A stretch of 64,000 nt of DNA from Neonectria sp. B-13 (taxonomy: Eukaryota > Ascomycota > Sordariomycetes > Hypocreales > Nectriaceae): contig NOKP01000002.1 in NCBI GenBank assembly GCA_002682825.1, positions 6,120,309-6,184,308 of the forward strand. The letters are read 5' to 3'. A program made the position numbers and the translations under genes. Positions 31,740 to 42,951 of the stretch are shown in pieces (within the stretch, counting starts at the first letter, position 1; every line of letters begins with the position of its first letter). The notes beneath the pieces were generated by a model. The model was not told the origin of the DNA and made no database searches. It was given only the letters and a program-made list of their open reading frames with translations.

Positions 31740-34541
31740 CTACAGCCCTCCCCAGAAGTATGTCTCAGACAACTTAAAGCATGCGCGCGTGATTTCATCC
31801 TTAGGATTCGAGCTCGAGGCAAGAATAACAGCATACTCGCCTGCCTCGGCCTTCCACTTTGAGATTTCCTGAGACCAGAAGGACAATGAATACTTGTCTA
31901 GAGTCAGCTGGACAGTTTTGGATTCTCCAACTGAAAGGTAGACCTTGGAGAAGGCCTTGAGTTCCCTGATAGGCCGCTGCAGCGTGCTGACGGGGTCGTG
32001 GAGATATGCTTGGACCACCTCTGCGCCATCGCGAAGGCCAACATTTGTGACGGTGACTGAAATCTTCATAGAGCCGTCCACGCCTCCTTGGATCTCTTCG
32101 GGGACCTCGAAGTTTCCGTACTTGAAGTTGGAATAGGAAAGTCCACACCCAAACCAGAACAGTGGATCTCGATCAACCATCTCGTAATATCGGTGCCCAA
32201 TGAAAACTCCCTCGCCGTAGACAATATCGTAGTCAGCTTTGGAAAAGGTGAGGTAGGCAGGCGTATGTTTGAGTGATTTAGGAAAGGTGAGAGACAGCCT
32301 TCCCGACGGGTTCTCTTTGCCGAATATAATGTCAGCCAGGCCATGGCCAGTCTCCTGCCCGCCAAACCAGGCGTGCAGCAATGTACCCGCGCGATTCTCC
32401 CAAGGCATCTCGATGCTGCACCCGGACTGAGTCACAATGATCTAGACAGAAAAAGTAATGTGTCAGCCGTACTGCAAATGCGGGAAAGAGGTGACTGCCG
32501 TACCGTATTCGGGTTTGCTCCGAGAACGGCCTGAATCAAGTCGTCTGTGCGGCCTGGAAGACGCAAATGCTTTCGGTCGCTTCCTTCATACTCATAATCG
32601 GATGACAGACCCGTTATCAAGATGGTGACATCAACCTTCTTTGCTAGCTCCGCTGCCTCTAACATACTTTGATCCTCATCAAGGGCCTCAAACCCACCTA
32701 CGCGACCAGCGAGGGTAAGCGCGGTGCCAACCCCACCGGAAACGTCTTCATTCACCAGCAGAGCCTCAAGAAGGAAAGGCTTTTGCTTGATGACATCGAC
32801 GTTACAGAACTTCTCCATGGACAATCTGTTGAAGCAAGGCGTTGACTCGGTCTTCGGTAATTGACTCGTCCACTGATCGATGACCACCTGTCCATCGACC
32901 TTCAGCACACCCTTTCCTGACGCGCTGAAGCCAAAGCGGAAGGAGCTTGAGGACTCGGGCTTATACAGTGATCGAGCCCGGACAAAGTACTTTTTAGGAA
33001 GAGAATCATGCAAGCTCTCGGGAACATCAATCAGAGCTTTCTCGGCGATGGCTGTGAGCACGGGCTTGGCGTCCAGGTTTTCGTCTGGGTTTTCGCCGAA
33101 AATCTCAATAGACCATCCAAACTGGTGAGTGTTCGGACATTCGAGATTCTCAAGGAGCGGACTGAACCGGAAGGCTATAAACAATGGTCAGCGACACAAG
33201 GGAGGGCTGGAGTTAGGAGAGCATGAAAAGTGCAGCATGACATACTGTGGCAACCCGGAGCATACGATACATTCTCTTCTCCGACCTCCTCAACAATCGC
33301 ATCGTACGGGGTGACAGCGTAGTATGGTTCAACTTCTGAACTGCCACCACCACATAAAGCAGGACGCTTAACGTGGTCTCCGATCAGACCAAACTTCATT
33401 CTTTGGAAGTCTGTAATAGGCAGCATACCATTATCGTTCTTGAGCAGAACGATGCCTTCGGAGGCCAGCTTCCGAATCAACGCCCGCTGCTCCGGCGTAT
33501 CGGACCTTGCGGGTTGAGTAATTTTTTTGGCAGCCTTGACTTTGTTGGTTAGATTCAAAACATTTCTTACTGCATCGTCAATGGCGGCATGCGAGACTTT
33601 GCGGCTGTTCACTGCCAAGGAAAGAGACTTTCCACGCCACTGCGTCGGGCCTGGCATTTCTAAGTCCATTCCTGCATTGATAGACTCGGAGGTGCTGTAG
33701 GTGCCAAACCAGTCGCTCATTACCAACCCCTTGAAGCCCCATTCGTCTCTTAAAATCTGCTTCAGCAACAACGAGTCTTCGCTCACATGAATATTATTAA
33801 TCTTGTTATAAGACGTCATGAATGTCCATGGATCAGAATGACGAAGTGAGAGCTGAAAAGGCAGCAGATGAACCTCACGCAGCGTTCGCTGCGTCATACA
33901 GACATTGTCCTCGATGGAGTTGTCGGATTGATCATGAGCAGCGTAATGCTTCACGCTTGTGGCCACACCTTGGCCCTGGACACCGTTGATATATGCCGCG
34001 CCCAGCATGCCGCTGAGGAATGGATCCTCGCCAAAGGCCTCAAATCCTCGGCCGATTAGGGGCGAACGCTGAAGACAAAGTGTCGGGGCTAGCAGCACGT
34101 GGATGTCCCTGAACCGCGCCTCTTCACCGAGCAGATTTCCGACTTTGCGGAGCAGCTCGACGTTGAACGTAGCGCCCATCGATGTGGCTGAGGGTAGCAT
34201 ACAGCTAGGCATCTTCGTGGCGTTGCACCTTTTTAGCAGTGCTCCCCTTCAACATCTGGCTTTGAAGCTGTGCACTTACCCGGCTGAAGGAACGCCGTCC
34301 ACGGATGCCATGAGGCCCATCGGAAGTCTGTATAACAAACAAGAACCTCGTCAGCTGTTGTTACTGGAGTAGGATGCATAAGTGCGTGACTCCGTACAAT
34401 TAGAGCGGGAATGCCCCGACGCGGAAGACCGGTGGTTCTGAATGAACCTTGGCCCGCGAGCAGCTCAACCTTCTCATCCAACGTTAGTTGCCCAAGCAAA
34501 GCATTGACGTCGAGTTCGACATTATTCGTTACGGTTGACAT
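31740..34541 (-). CDS. GH3 beta-glucosidase with PA14 insertion, intracellular type
   Basis: Five exons: 34541-34398, 34327-34280, 34212-33246, 33174-32504, 32441-31740, total 843 aa, the usual size of PA14-containing GH3 enzymes. It hydrolyses terminal beta-D-glucosides. Visible landmarks: [42 protein letters not shown], and the nucleophile Asp in [10 protein letters not shown] (about residue 231). The PA14 domain follows the mid region ([18 protein letters not shown]). A fibronectin-III-like C-terminal part ends the protein. No signal peptide is visible, so it is likely cytosolic. Exon 2 is 48 nt; the exon 2/3 join (acceptor just before ATG at 34212) was chosen for frame and length fit and is the least certain junction. 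Confidence 0.92.
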
Positions 34542-35333
34542 GATGATTTTGGCGTTGGTAAAGGTATGGGAAAAGCTCCGTGATTGTTAGGGTAAAATAA
34601 GACAAGTCGAGTACTTTGGGGCGAGTTCATTCTCCCCGTTTTGTTCCCGTCCATATTGCCCAGATTTGGAATCTTGCCCCTCACAGGGCCTCTTTAGCCG
34701 GCAGAGAGGCTAGGCGAGTGTCGGGAAACGAGGCCGAACTGCAGGCATCATGCATAAGCGCAATAGTACAGTGAGGAGACCCCACCCATGTCGCATTGTG
34801 AGGGAGAAGGGGTTTGGTTGGTTGGCTGGTGAGTACGAGTAAGTCGGATGAGGAGCCGGCGCAATAAACGTCAGCTGACGGGAGAAATAGCCGGCGGATA
34901 TCGATCATCAATCAACGACACGAGACACAGAGTACACAACGCAATAGTAGCATCCGTGTATTGTAGTGAATTGCTAAAAAACTGGATCTTCCAATGGGCT
35001 TTTTCTCAGGTTGCACGGTGGACACGCAAGCGCTGGAAATATGTTTTGCGCCATGCTTGCTTGTTCATGCGCTAAGCTTGAACATTGGATAAAGGTTCCG
35101 GGCAATGGAATGGTGACGGAAATGTTATTGCCCAATTAGACCCCTGCATCAAATGAGGTTTCTAATTAACTATTATGACCAAATTCTTCATGACGTGAGT
35201 CATTCCATTTGAAGGTTTGAAGTCAATCTCGCCGTACGTTTACCAGCGGCGGGACTATTCACCTTGGTAGGGTATGAGATTGGAACTTTCAGCATCCGCT
35301 GGACCTGATAACAGGTTGTTCGGAATTATAGTC
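34542..35333. other. Intergenic
   Basis: Promoter region of the GH3 gene and 3' flank of the following decayed gene. No gene was seen. Confidence 0.4.
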
Positions 35334-36361
35334 TCATACCGGAAACGTACTCGTAAATCTCGTCTCGGGCACGTGCGGCCGTATTGTAGGGAGTGCTGGC
35401 TGATTAGGAGATTGGCGATGACCATGTTGCCCAGGGCTTCCAGGCGAAGCTGATGTCGAGACGGGACGGCTGAGTTTGAAGATGTGGTTGGCAAGAGCAT
35501 AGTCGAGTCTAATCATCTCGTCAATTTGGAATACTCGCTGGCCGAGCATCTGGAACATGTCGGCGGTTTGCGAGACGAATTCGAGATCGAACGGAATGTC
35601 GCTGTTTGACCGGTGCTTGAATTGAAACATGGACCACCTCAGTTCGGAATTTGTACTGTCTGGCTTCTTGGTTCTCATTGCGTTGAGGATTGCCTCTGCT
35701 TTCTCCTGGATCATGTGCTCAGTGACCGTGCAGCTCTGCACTAGATGCCCCCGAGTCCATTAGCATAAAGATGAGAGTGAATTGTGCCTCATACAACAGA
35801 GTCGCAGTCTCACCCGAGACATTTTCTGGCAGTACTGCATTCCAGATGATGTTGTAGAGCGCATAGTTCTGCAACTGATTCGCGATCATTTCATATTGAT
35901 GCTAGTACACCAGGACTCTGTGTCAAGCTCACCATACGCGCGACGAGAATCTTCCAAGAGTCTCGCGGATTGTCTTATGGTCGTCGAAGAACTTTCGTCA
36001 GCTTCGTAGAGATAAGAGAAGTCCAAAAACTGTCGCATACTTCGCACAAGTCCCATCGCTTTCGCCAGCAAGTCGGGATCCAGTGCAGAGTGAGAAGACG
36101 CCGCTACCACCGTTTAAAACCGCGATATTCCCTTGACCAGGAGGTTTAGGCTCTTTTCAATCATTTTTGGTGCTCGGACACCTTCCTTCAGCGCGTGCTT
36201 GAGTGCATCAAACACTTCAATATTGCCTCTCTCAAAGTCCCCATGCTGGATGCACAGCTCTACGGTGCATATCGATGCAAGGTCATCACAACAGCGCAAA
36301 GAAATTACTCTCCTTCATAGAGCTTGAGGTGTGTCTTTAGCGCATCTTGAAGACGTGGCAT
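35334..36361 (-). pseudogene. Broken conserved fungal gene, family unnamed
   Basis: Coding-like text runs through most of the interval but is split. From an ATG at 36361 (MPRLQDALKTHLKLYEGE) the frame hits TAA at about 36303-36305; the likely continuation (CCDDLASICTVELCIQHG) is in another frame. That frame stops at TAA right after LLVKGISRF (about 36114-36116), yet resumes without a shift (SSHSALDPDLLAKAMGLV). It shifts again near 35886 before MIANQLQNYALYNIIWNAV. A regular intron (GTGAGA...TCTAG, branch GCTAAT, about 35811-35741) then joins the final exon with RVFQIDEMIRLDYALANHIF. Helical and soluble throughout. Three lesions in one gene favour a pseudogene; sequencing error remains possible. 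Confidence 0.6.
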
Positions 36362-36485
36362 GAGTTTTCAGCATCTGAGGGTATTGAAGCCCGAATGAGC
36401 AAACAGGAACAAGCAAACAGAGCTTAGCCCAAATCAAAATTTCTGATTTTCGGACTTTAGCACGGTCCAAAACGAATAGATTGTA

Positions 36486-38141
36486 TTAAAGCGCCTTAAT
36501 TGACTTCCTTGATCTCCTTCGTAGCTTTTCAATGAGCCCAGGGATGCCAGCCGGTATCTCCCTTTCGCACCACAACGGCCCGCACTCCTCAAACTCGCCA
36601 TCAGTCTCGTTAACAGACATAATCAGCTCGTGCATCTCAACGACGTCATGACTATCCCAGATGCCTTCACGACGGTTTAGCTTGCGTAGCAAGTCGACTG
36701 CTTGGGACTTGATTCCATCATCCTGTGCAATCGACGCGACGAAAGAAAGACCAGAGATGAGATCGCCGTCAAGAGAGAAGGTCGGTTGATTTGTCGTAAT
36801 GAACGGCGCTGCCACGCTTTCAGCGGCAGCCATAAAAGGGGCAAATGTCTGTGGATTTGACAATGCCTTTTCTAATAAAAAGGCGTCAATAGTCATCTGC
36901 CAGAACTGTTGACGTAGGCATAGGTTTTGAAGTTGGGATCTCGCTTCAGTCGATATATACACTTCTTTAAGCCGACGTAATGCCTTAAAGCGCAAGTCCC
37001 ATTGGCGAAAGGCATCTTCAATAACAAGTCTGGGCGCCTCCTCTTCTTCATTGTTGCTATCCCCTGATTCGGTTTCACTGCCTACATCCCAAGGCTTGTC
37101 TTCTTGTTGGAGGTCCAGATGTCTTAGCTCATATGACGCTTCGTCGAGGTCTCTGAACGGAAGACAGGATATCGTGTTCTGGGTAGAGTTGTTGCAATAC
37201 CATTGCGACACTCCTGAAAGGGTATGTTCACCCATGAAGTTGGACGACTCTACCCCAAGTCGGCAGAACATTTCGGCAAGTTTCTCCGTCACTGCACGCT
37301 CCTCGGGGGTAGAGGTAGGGAGAGGTGAGTAAAACAGTTGATTGCCGGCGCGGAGATGTCGGAAAAGTTCGTCATATCGACCGGTAAGGCCCTCGAAGGA
37401 GACGAATAGCAGACAGCACACCAAAATGCAGTGCATATCCGATGTCGATTTAGAAGACATGGTAGGCAGGATTGATGCAATGGCCTTGTTGTATTGATGA
37501 ATGGCGAGGCGCTTCAGTTCCCAAGGATGGGAAAACCCTACCGAGCGGGCCATGAAGAGTCGATGAGAGGCGCCCACGGCAATCATGCTGTACCTGATGG
37601 GTTCAGAATTGTATGCCATTGGAAGGGCATAGCGGAGCCAGAAGTTTGTTGAGGCTGGAGAAACCGAAAGTTGCTTTGTCGTCCATTGTAAGAAATGCTG
37701 AAAGTATAGACTTTCGAGATCTGTTAATAAAGAGAGCTCATTGACAGTTGGCATAATTGTCATCGGCTGGGCAACTGGCTGTACAGCTTGTTCTTTTAGC
37801 TGCCGTCGTTTTCGTTGCTTTGGAGGCTTGGGCATTGAGTAGCCGTCGCATTTGACCTTGTCATCGCGACAACGGCGACATAAGGGTTTGTCTTGGTCGC
37901 ATTTTAAATGTCGGGCTCTGAAGACGAAGAGCCATGTGAGCCTCTACGCCTAAAAGAGAAACAAGGTGAGGAATAAGAGAACTTACTTGCTGCAGGATGA
38001 CAAATCTTGGTCAGTCATGAAAGGTGAGATTATGATAGCGGTAACATATGAGACTTACCAGGTGATACAGCCTGTGCGGACTTTGGGACCAGAGGCACGC
38101 TTGAGCTTGGGCTTGTCAGATGCGATATCATTGGCGGTCAT
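36486..38141 (-). CDS. Zn2Cys6 transcription factor with a 3-nt micro-exon
   Basis: Exons 38141-38059, 37989-37987 (three bases, CAA) and 37917-36486, 505 aa. Only this joining gives an intact zinc cluster: GCITC from exon 1 plus micro-exon, then KARHLKC, CRRC and KC, with Cys at 25, 28, 35, 42, 45, 52. Both introns are 69 nt with strong ends (GTAAGT...CTGCAG and GTAAGT...TTCAG). Joining exon 1 directly to exon 3 makes a TGA stop at the second cluster cysteine. The rest is a fungal-specific regulatory domain with an acidic stretch (SGDSNNEEEEAPR). Targets unknown. Confidence 0.85.
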
Positions 38142-38992
38142 TGTCGTAAATTTGGTTGCTTTTGGTAGATATACGCTGTACAGAATAGGAAGCGAGAAAT
38201 GCTGAGACGTGGGCAAGTTAGAATTGGGGTTTTCAACAAGGCCACAGTACTTAGTGGGCGGGACCCTCGGTTCACTCAACGAGTCAGGGAGCTGCTAGAC
38301 TAGTAGTCTAGTTTGGTGCGACTAGAGCTGCAGATGGTTGTTTTTTACGAGACAGCCAATTAGCGTCATTTGATTTGAACTGCATTGATGTTCTAGGTCT
38401 GGTCAAAGCGCTTTTACAAGGTTGAATTCCTTGACTAAACCCCCTGAATGTCAGCCTTGCCAAAGGGCGGCTCCCGCCCAGATTAGCTGGACGGACTCCC
38501 TATGAATTTGTTCATGCATGTAGTATCACCTGGGTCTTTCTACAGACCTCCTCTATTACTATTGTGACTGAACCCTTGGCATCGTATGTTTTCGTGGCAG
38601 TCCGAGTGAACTGTTAACATGGTCTATTTTGTTCACCCCACTCCCTCAAGTGTTTTTTATGCCCCTTCCCTTTCTTCAAACTTGGGCTGGCTCATTTCAG
38701 GCAGGATTTAATCTCGTTTTATGATTTTATCTGTATTGCCTATTGTCGTCCAGCTTGTGCTGTAAGGGGGAATGGGGAACAATTTTAATGGCGATGCGGT
38801 TCGGGCCCAAATCACGGTCAATAAATTAATCATGCAGTTGAGGATCGTGTTATAGCCGTTAAGTACTTGGCTTTGTCAAAGAGACTATGAGAGTGGGAAA
38901 TTTTAATGAAACTGTCTAAACCACAACTTGCCAATGTTTGACCAAAGAGAAAGGAAATGTCAACCCGTCAAGAGGGTTTTCTGAGCCTCGAC
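38142..38992. other. Intergenic
   Basis: Promoter of the Zn2Cys6 gene and 3' flank of the CFEM gene. Nothing else was seen. Confidence 0.4.
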
Positions 38993-39531
38993 TCAGACAA
39001 CAAGAGCAGCAACCGCACCGGCTGCCAGAGCCTTTATGATACCATAGTCAATGTTACCAGCCGCATTCGAAGAAGTCGAGGAAGCGGCACCGGTCGTGGT
39101 TTGAGTTGCAATGGCCTTGTCAAGGACTTCCGAGGCGGATGCAATCTCGGCATCGGTGGGGTTGTCGCCCATTCTATCGCAGATGGGTCGAATCAGGTCG
39201 GATCCATCTGAGGAAGACGAAGCCGTTAGCTATTTCCGCATGCTGAACAAGCAACCCGAATACACTCACCTGAAGCTTCGTCGACATCGCATCCGTGCTT
39301 GATAACGCAAGGTCCCATGTGGGCAACCAAACTTCCCAAGTCGGAGCAAAGACACTCAAGGTTGTCCGCATCACAGCCGACCGCTTCGTGAATGCTTTCA
39401 AGGCATCCAGCCACGCATGATGGTATTTCAGACACGAGGCTAGGCAAAGTTGTTGGCTTCGGGGCTTCGGCAGTGGTTGCAGCTCGCGCTGCAGCAGCCA
39501 AGATGAGAATGCGGAAGAAGATAGTGTTCAT
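38993..39531 (-). CDS. CFEM-domain, probably GPI-anchored surface protein
   Basis: Two exons, 39531-39270 and 39207-38993, 158 aa. A signal peptide (FFRILILAAAARAA) is followed by a CFEM domain with eight cysteines in the right spacing (SCVAGC, VGCDADNLECLC, GPCVIKHGC, and RPIC in exon 2). A Ser/Thr-rich linker (TQTTTGAASSTSSNAAG) and a hydrophobic C-terminus (LAAGAVAALVV) fit GPI anchoring. CFEM proteins take part in haem or iron uptake or in surface and host interaction. An in-frame ATG five codons upstream (39546) is an alternative start. Half of the domain and the anchor are in exon 2. Confidence 0.9.
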
Positions 39532-39845
39532 TTTAGGGACACCCATTATTTCGTGTTTGTTGGAGAGTTGGCGGAAGGATGATCATTTGGATCATAGCCC
39601 CAAGATCACGAGTAAGGGGAATCGAGCACTTATATCCCAAATACAAGTTCCTGAGTGGAGGCCTCTACTTGCCAAGTACACGTCACATTCCCTTTCATTA
39701 TTTTGCCTTACGACCAACAAATGTCTCCATCATCTTATTGTTACTGTGCCGAGATCCGGCCCCAGAAATTTGCCTTGCCTGACTACCTCAGCGTGGGGTG
39801 TAATATTTCCCAAGAACATTTTATTGGTTATTGCATGAACTTACC
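39532..39845. other. Intergenic upstream of CFEM gene
   Basis: Promoter of the CFEM gene. Overlapping short plus-strand frames show nothing conserved. Confidence 0.4.
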
Positions 39846-39889
39846 GTAAACTTGTCGTAAACTTGTCGTAAACATATTGTAAACTTGTC
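39846..39889 (+). repeat. Tandem 11-bp repeat, four units
   Basis: Units GTAAACTTGTC at 39846, 39857, 39868 (variant GTAAACATATT) and 39879. Followed by AAGCCTAGACTTATC. Confidence 0.9.
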
Positions 39890-39966
39890 AAGCCTAGACT
39901 TATCCGTTTGGTGAGTGGCGTCGATATCGTTACCCCGTTTCTTTAGAATCTTTGATTGGTCATCGC

Positions 39967-39999
39967 GTAAACTTGTCGTAAACTTATCGCAAACTTGTC
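39967..39999 (+). repeat. Tandem 11-bp repeat, second array of three units
   Basis: Units GTAAACTTGTC, GTAAACTTATC and GCAAACTTGTC at 39967, 39978 and 39989. Followed by AAGCTTAGACCCATC, matching the flank of the first array, so the two arrays are copies of one longer block. Confidence 0.88.
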
Positions 40000-40298
40000 A
40001 AGCTTAGACCCATCGACTCGGTCAATTTGGAGCCTCTGCTCCATGCACTCCGCTGGGATCGGCCCGTTGAGCATTGACTAACACCAGCATCCAATTGCAA
40101 ACCAAGACACACATCGGAGAGATCCGATCCCCACAGGATGCGATCTGTTGTTGAGACGCAGGCGGGTCCCCATCAACTTTTTCTTATTAGGGCATCGCTG
40201 TTCGCCTCCTGGTGAGGGCATATTCCAAGGCAGATTCCTAGTCCCTGGATTTATTTCCTCAGTTGCGACCAGTTACACATCTCAGCAGAGGGTCTGAC

Positions 40299-40352
40299 AT
40301 GGGCGCAAAGGAAATAAATGGAAAGCAATCGCCCTTTTACCCTTCTTCGTGA
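40299..40352 (+). promoter_or_regulatory. Upstream ORF overlapping the main start
   Basis: A 17-codon frame from ATG 40299 (MGAKEINGKQ...) ends in TGA at 40350-40352, overlapping the main ATG in TGATG. This arrangement can couple termination and reinitiation. It could instead be part of an unrecognised first exon. Confidence 0.35.
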
Positions 40353-42287
40353 TGGTTAGTTTCTTTCCAGGACGTGATATGAAGCGGATGCCAGAAAAAC
40401 TGACAAGTTTGCTAGGCGACTCACTGGCCATCGCGATACCTGGAACCCCGTCTAGGACACAGGACGAGGTTCAAGGGTTGAAAACCTTTGACAACTCTCG
40501 ATGGAAGATGCTCCTTGAGGTTATCTGCGGGTGGTTAATCAGCCTATTCATTGTTCTGGCCATGTACAGCGCCCTGAACTTCTATTCGGAACATATGCCT
40601 GTTATGTCCAAATCCACTAAGAGACAGTTCAATGCCCTCATCACCGGACTATCTATTTGCTTGGGTCTCTCTGTCGCCAAAGGCCTGAGTCAGATGGTGT
40701 CAAATTTGCGTTGGTGGATACTGAGCCGTCGATATTATTCTCTTCAAAAAGTAAGCATCAATGTGGAATATCTTCGTCGCTCGTCCGCTAATCAGTGGCA
40801 ACCAAGGTTGAACTCATCCTTCAAGCTCAAAATATCAGTCATGTCATCGTGCTGGCTACCAAAACACGTCGTTTTCATGTATACGCAGTAACCGCTTTAT
40901 GGTTATGCCTTTTCTTGGTGAGAACCCCTCGAGTTATTTACTTACTAAAACGTTCGCGTGTCCTCGTTTATTGCATGATAGGCAGCAAAAGTTGCGCTTG
41001 CGGCTTTGGGTCTTTGCTATTCCATCGAGGTCGCCGATACTGCCCTCGTCGTTATGCCTGGCAAGGTATCCATACCAGACATGTCAACCATCGAAACGAC
41101 CAAAATTGTGCAGACGGACTCAAACTCCAGACCAGCACAGTAGTACACAGCAAACAGGTCTGCTTCTCGTTGTCATCAAGGAGGCTCAACGAAGTTAATA
41201 ATCATGTTATAGTTACGGCCAAATGTCTCTCTCATACGGCACAGTAGCCCTGGAGCTGGCGCCCGGCGAAGGAACAATCTGGACAGCTTCGAGCCCTCTG
41301 GCGTTTTGCGGATTTGTATCCTGCAATTACGTTTTCCATGAGAAATCAGCCATGAGGCTTAACGCCGATGACGAGGTGAAACCACTCATCGTAGCCACTA
41401 ATCGCAGCGTCAACTCTACGGCTTCTTGTCGAAGTTGGCGCGTAACGAGTGGAAGCGACGGGACGAAGAACCGTATCACATTGGACTCCAAATCCGACCA
41501 CGATCTCGGTGTTTATATCCCAGTAAAGGGCGGCGTTAACCAGACGACATTTATGACGAACACCTCCATGACATGCGGGCCAGGCTGTAGTCTGGTATCA
41601 GCTTTCGAGGTTTCGGAGACAACCTCATGGTACTACGACTGCAACGTAACGGTCGGTACTGTGATCGGAATGTCAAGACCTGAAGACCGAGTTGGAGAGA
41701 CCCTGAGATACATGGCATCTGGCGCCATTGCGTTGCAAGGAAATGAGGTCTCGTCACTACAAGAAGAGAGCCTACAGTATCAAGTCTATCCTGCAGAATC
41801 GGTGTTCGGTCTCCCGGTAGAGGGCTATACAAATAGCATGGCAATGCTCATGGCACGATTTGCGATTGGAACCGTGGCTATCACCGCAGAGAACAACCCT
41901 CGGCTGGTTGTTGACGGCTTCGCCCCAGTGCAGGGAGACAGGCTTGTCATTGACCACTGGGACTACGCTAACATTATTTTGATCTCTATCACTACGTTGC
42001 AACTGGTAGGGGGGACCATAGCAGCTTTGGTCGCTAATCGTGTTGTGATTCCAACTGGAGGGCCTGTCGCTATTGCTCAGGTCTTGCAACCGATTATAGA
42101 TAGAATCCGGAGCGACGGGAAAACCACAGCCGCCGGCTTTCTAAGCCCTGCTAAGCAGAGTCGATGGATGTACAAGTTTGTAAAAACATCGGAGAAGGGA
42201 GTTTACAACCTTTTCATGCAAGAAGATACAGACAGTCATGATATAGGTGTAGGACAATTGAGTGACACAGAAATGATACAGAGGTAG
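40352..42287 (+). CDS. Fungal multi-TM membrane protein; possible premature stop
   Basis: Four exons: 40352-40750, 40807-40917, 40982-41139, 41213-42287, 580 aa. TM segments: VICGWLISLFIVLAMYSAL, NALITGLSICLGLSVAKGL, a third across exons 2/3 (TALWLCLFL, AAKVALAALGLCY), and a C-terminal one (SITTLQLVGGTIAAL). A large Asn-X-Thr/Ser-rich loop, likely extracellular, lies between TM3 and TM4. This matches a widespread fungal family without known function (RRFNALITGLS and RWWILS motifs). The third intron as joined uses a weak donor GTAGTA at 41140; otherwise a TAG at 41141-41143 interrupts the gene. The first ATG overlaps the stop of a short upstream frame. Confidence 0.72.
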
Positions 42288-42566
42288 CTTAGAAATAGAA
42301 TATAAGGTATCGAATAAGTGCTTAATATCTATATTCTGCTCTTTAAATCTACATACTTAACGTATTTGGCAGTAATTAAGTGATTAAGAACTTACTAAGA
42401 ACTCTTCAAGGACAATAACTATATAAGGAATAGAATAGTGCTAATATCTGGAGGCAATTTCCCCTATAACTAGAACTTAGCCTTCAATTACAATCTACTA
42501 TACATAGGTAAATACTAGGCAGCGAACATATCCTATTTCTAACACAAGTCTCAGGAGAGTTACAAC
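42288..42566. other. AT-rich 3' flank
   Basis: Unusually A/T-rich compared with its neighbours, between convergent coding segments. No gene. Confidence 0.5.
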
Positions 42567-42951
42567 CTTAAACATCCTCCTTGATAGAGATGCTGAGCCG
42601 ATACTGACTCGAACGACTCTGTACCCCCTCGTCATTCTCTTCACCCATCTTCACAAGCTTCAACCAATAATGCCCCGTATTTGACCCAGCCACAAAGACG
42701 TCAGCCAACTCCAGAGTGTCCACCTCTCCTCAGAGCACGTCGGTTACGATGTCAAGCGCGAGAAGACGGAACACGATGACGCCATCAACAGTCGATTCAG
42801 ACGCGGCATTGGAGGCCAGAAGGCGAACAGGCGATAGAAGAAAGGAAGATATAATCTGCCTTGCTGGTCGATACTCTTGATTTCTTGGTAATCGACCCAT
42901 TGTCGCCGTTGGTGTTGTGGTGATACTTGTAGACCAAAGCGAAAGCGTCAC
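42567..42951 (-). pseudogene. 3' end of a conserved gene with an in-frame stop
   Basis: The last 55 codons (EVDTLELADVFVAGSNTG, then HYWLKLVKMGEENDEG, ending SISIKEDV) read like a real protein C-terminus. The same frame continues upstream through a TGA at 42730-42732 into VDGVIVFRLLALDIVTDVL. No clear 5' part or start exon was found upstream to 43400. Best read as a truncated or decayed gene end; family not recognised. Confidence 0.5.

Noticed and set aside
34213..34279. Possible frameshift in the GH3 gene between SDGPHGIRG and MLPSAT
   Set aside because: Using the acceptor directly before ATG at 34212 gives an in-frame join with the length expected for the family, so no lesion is needed.
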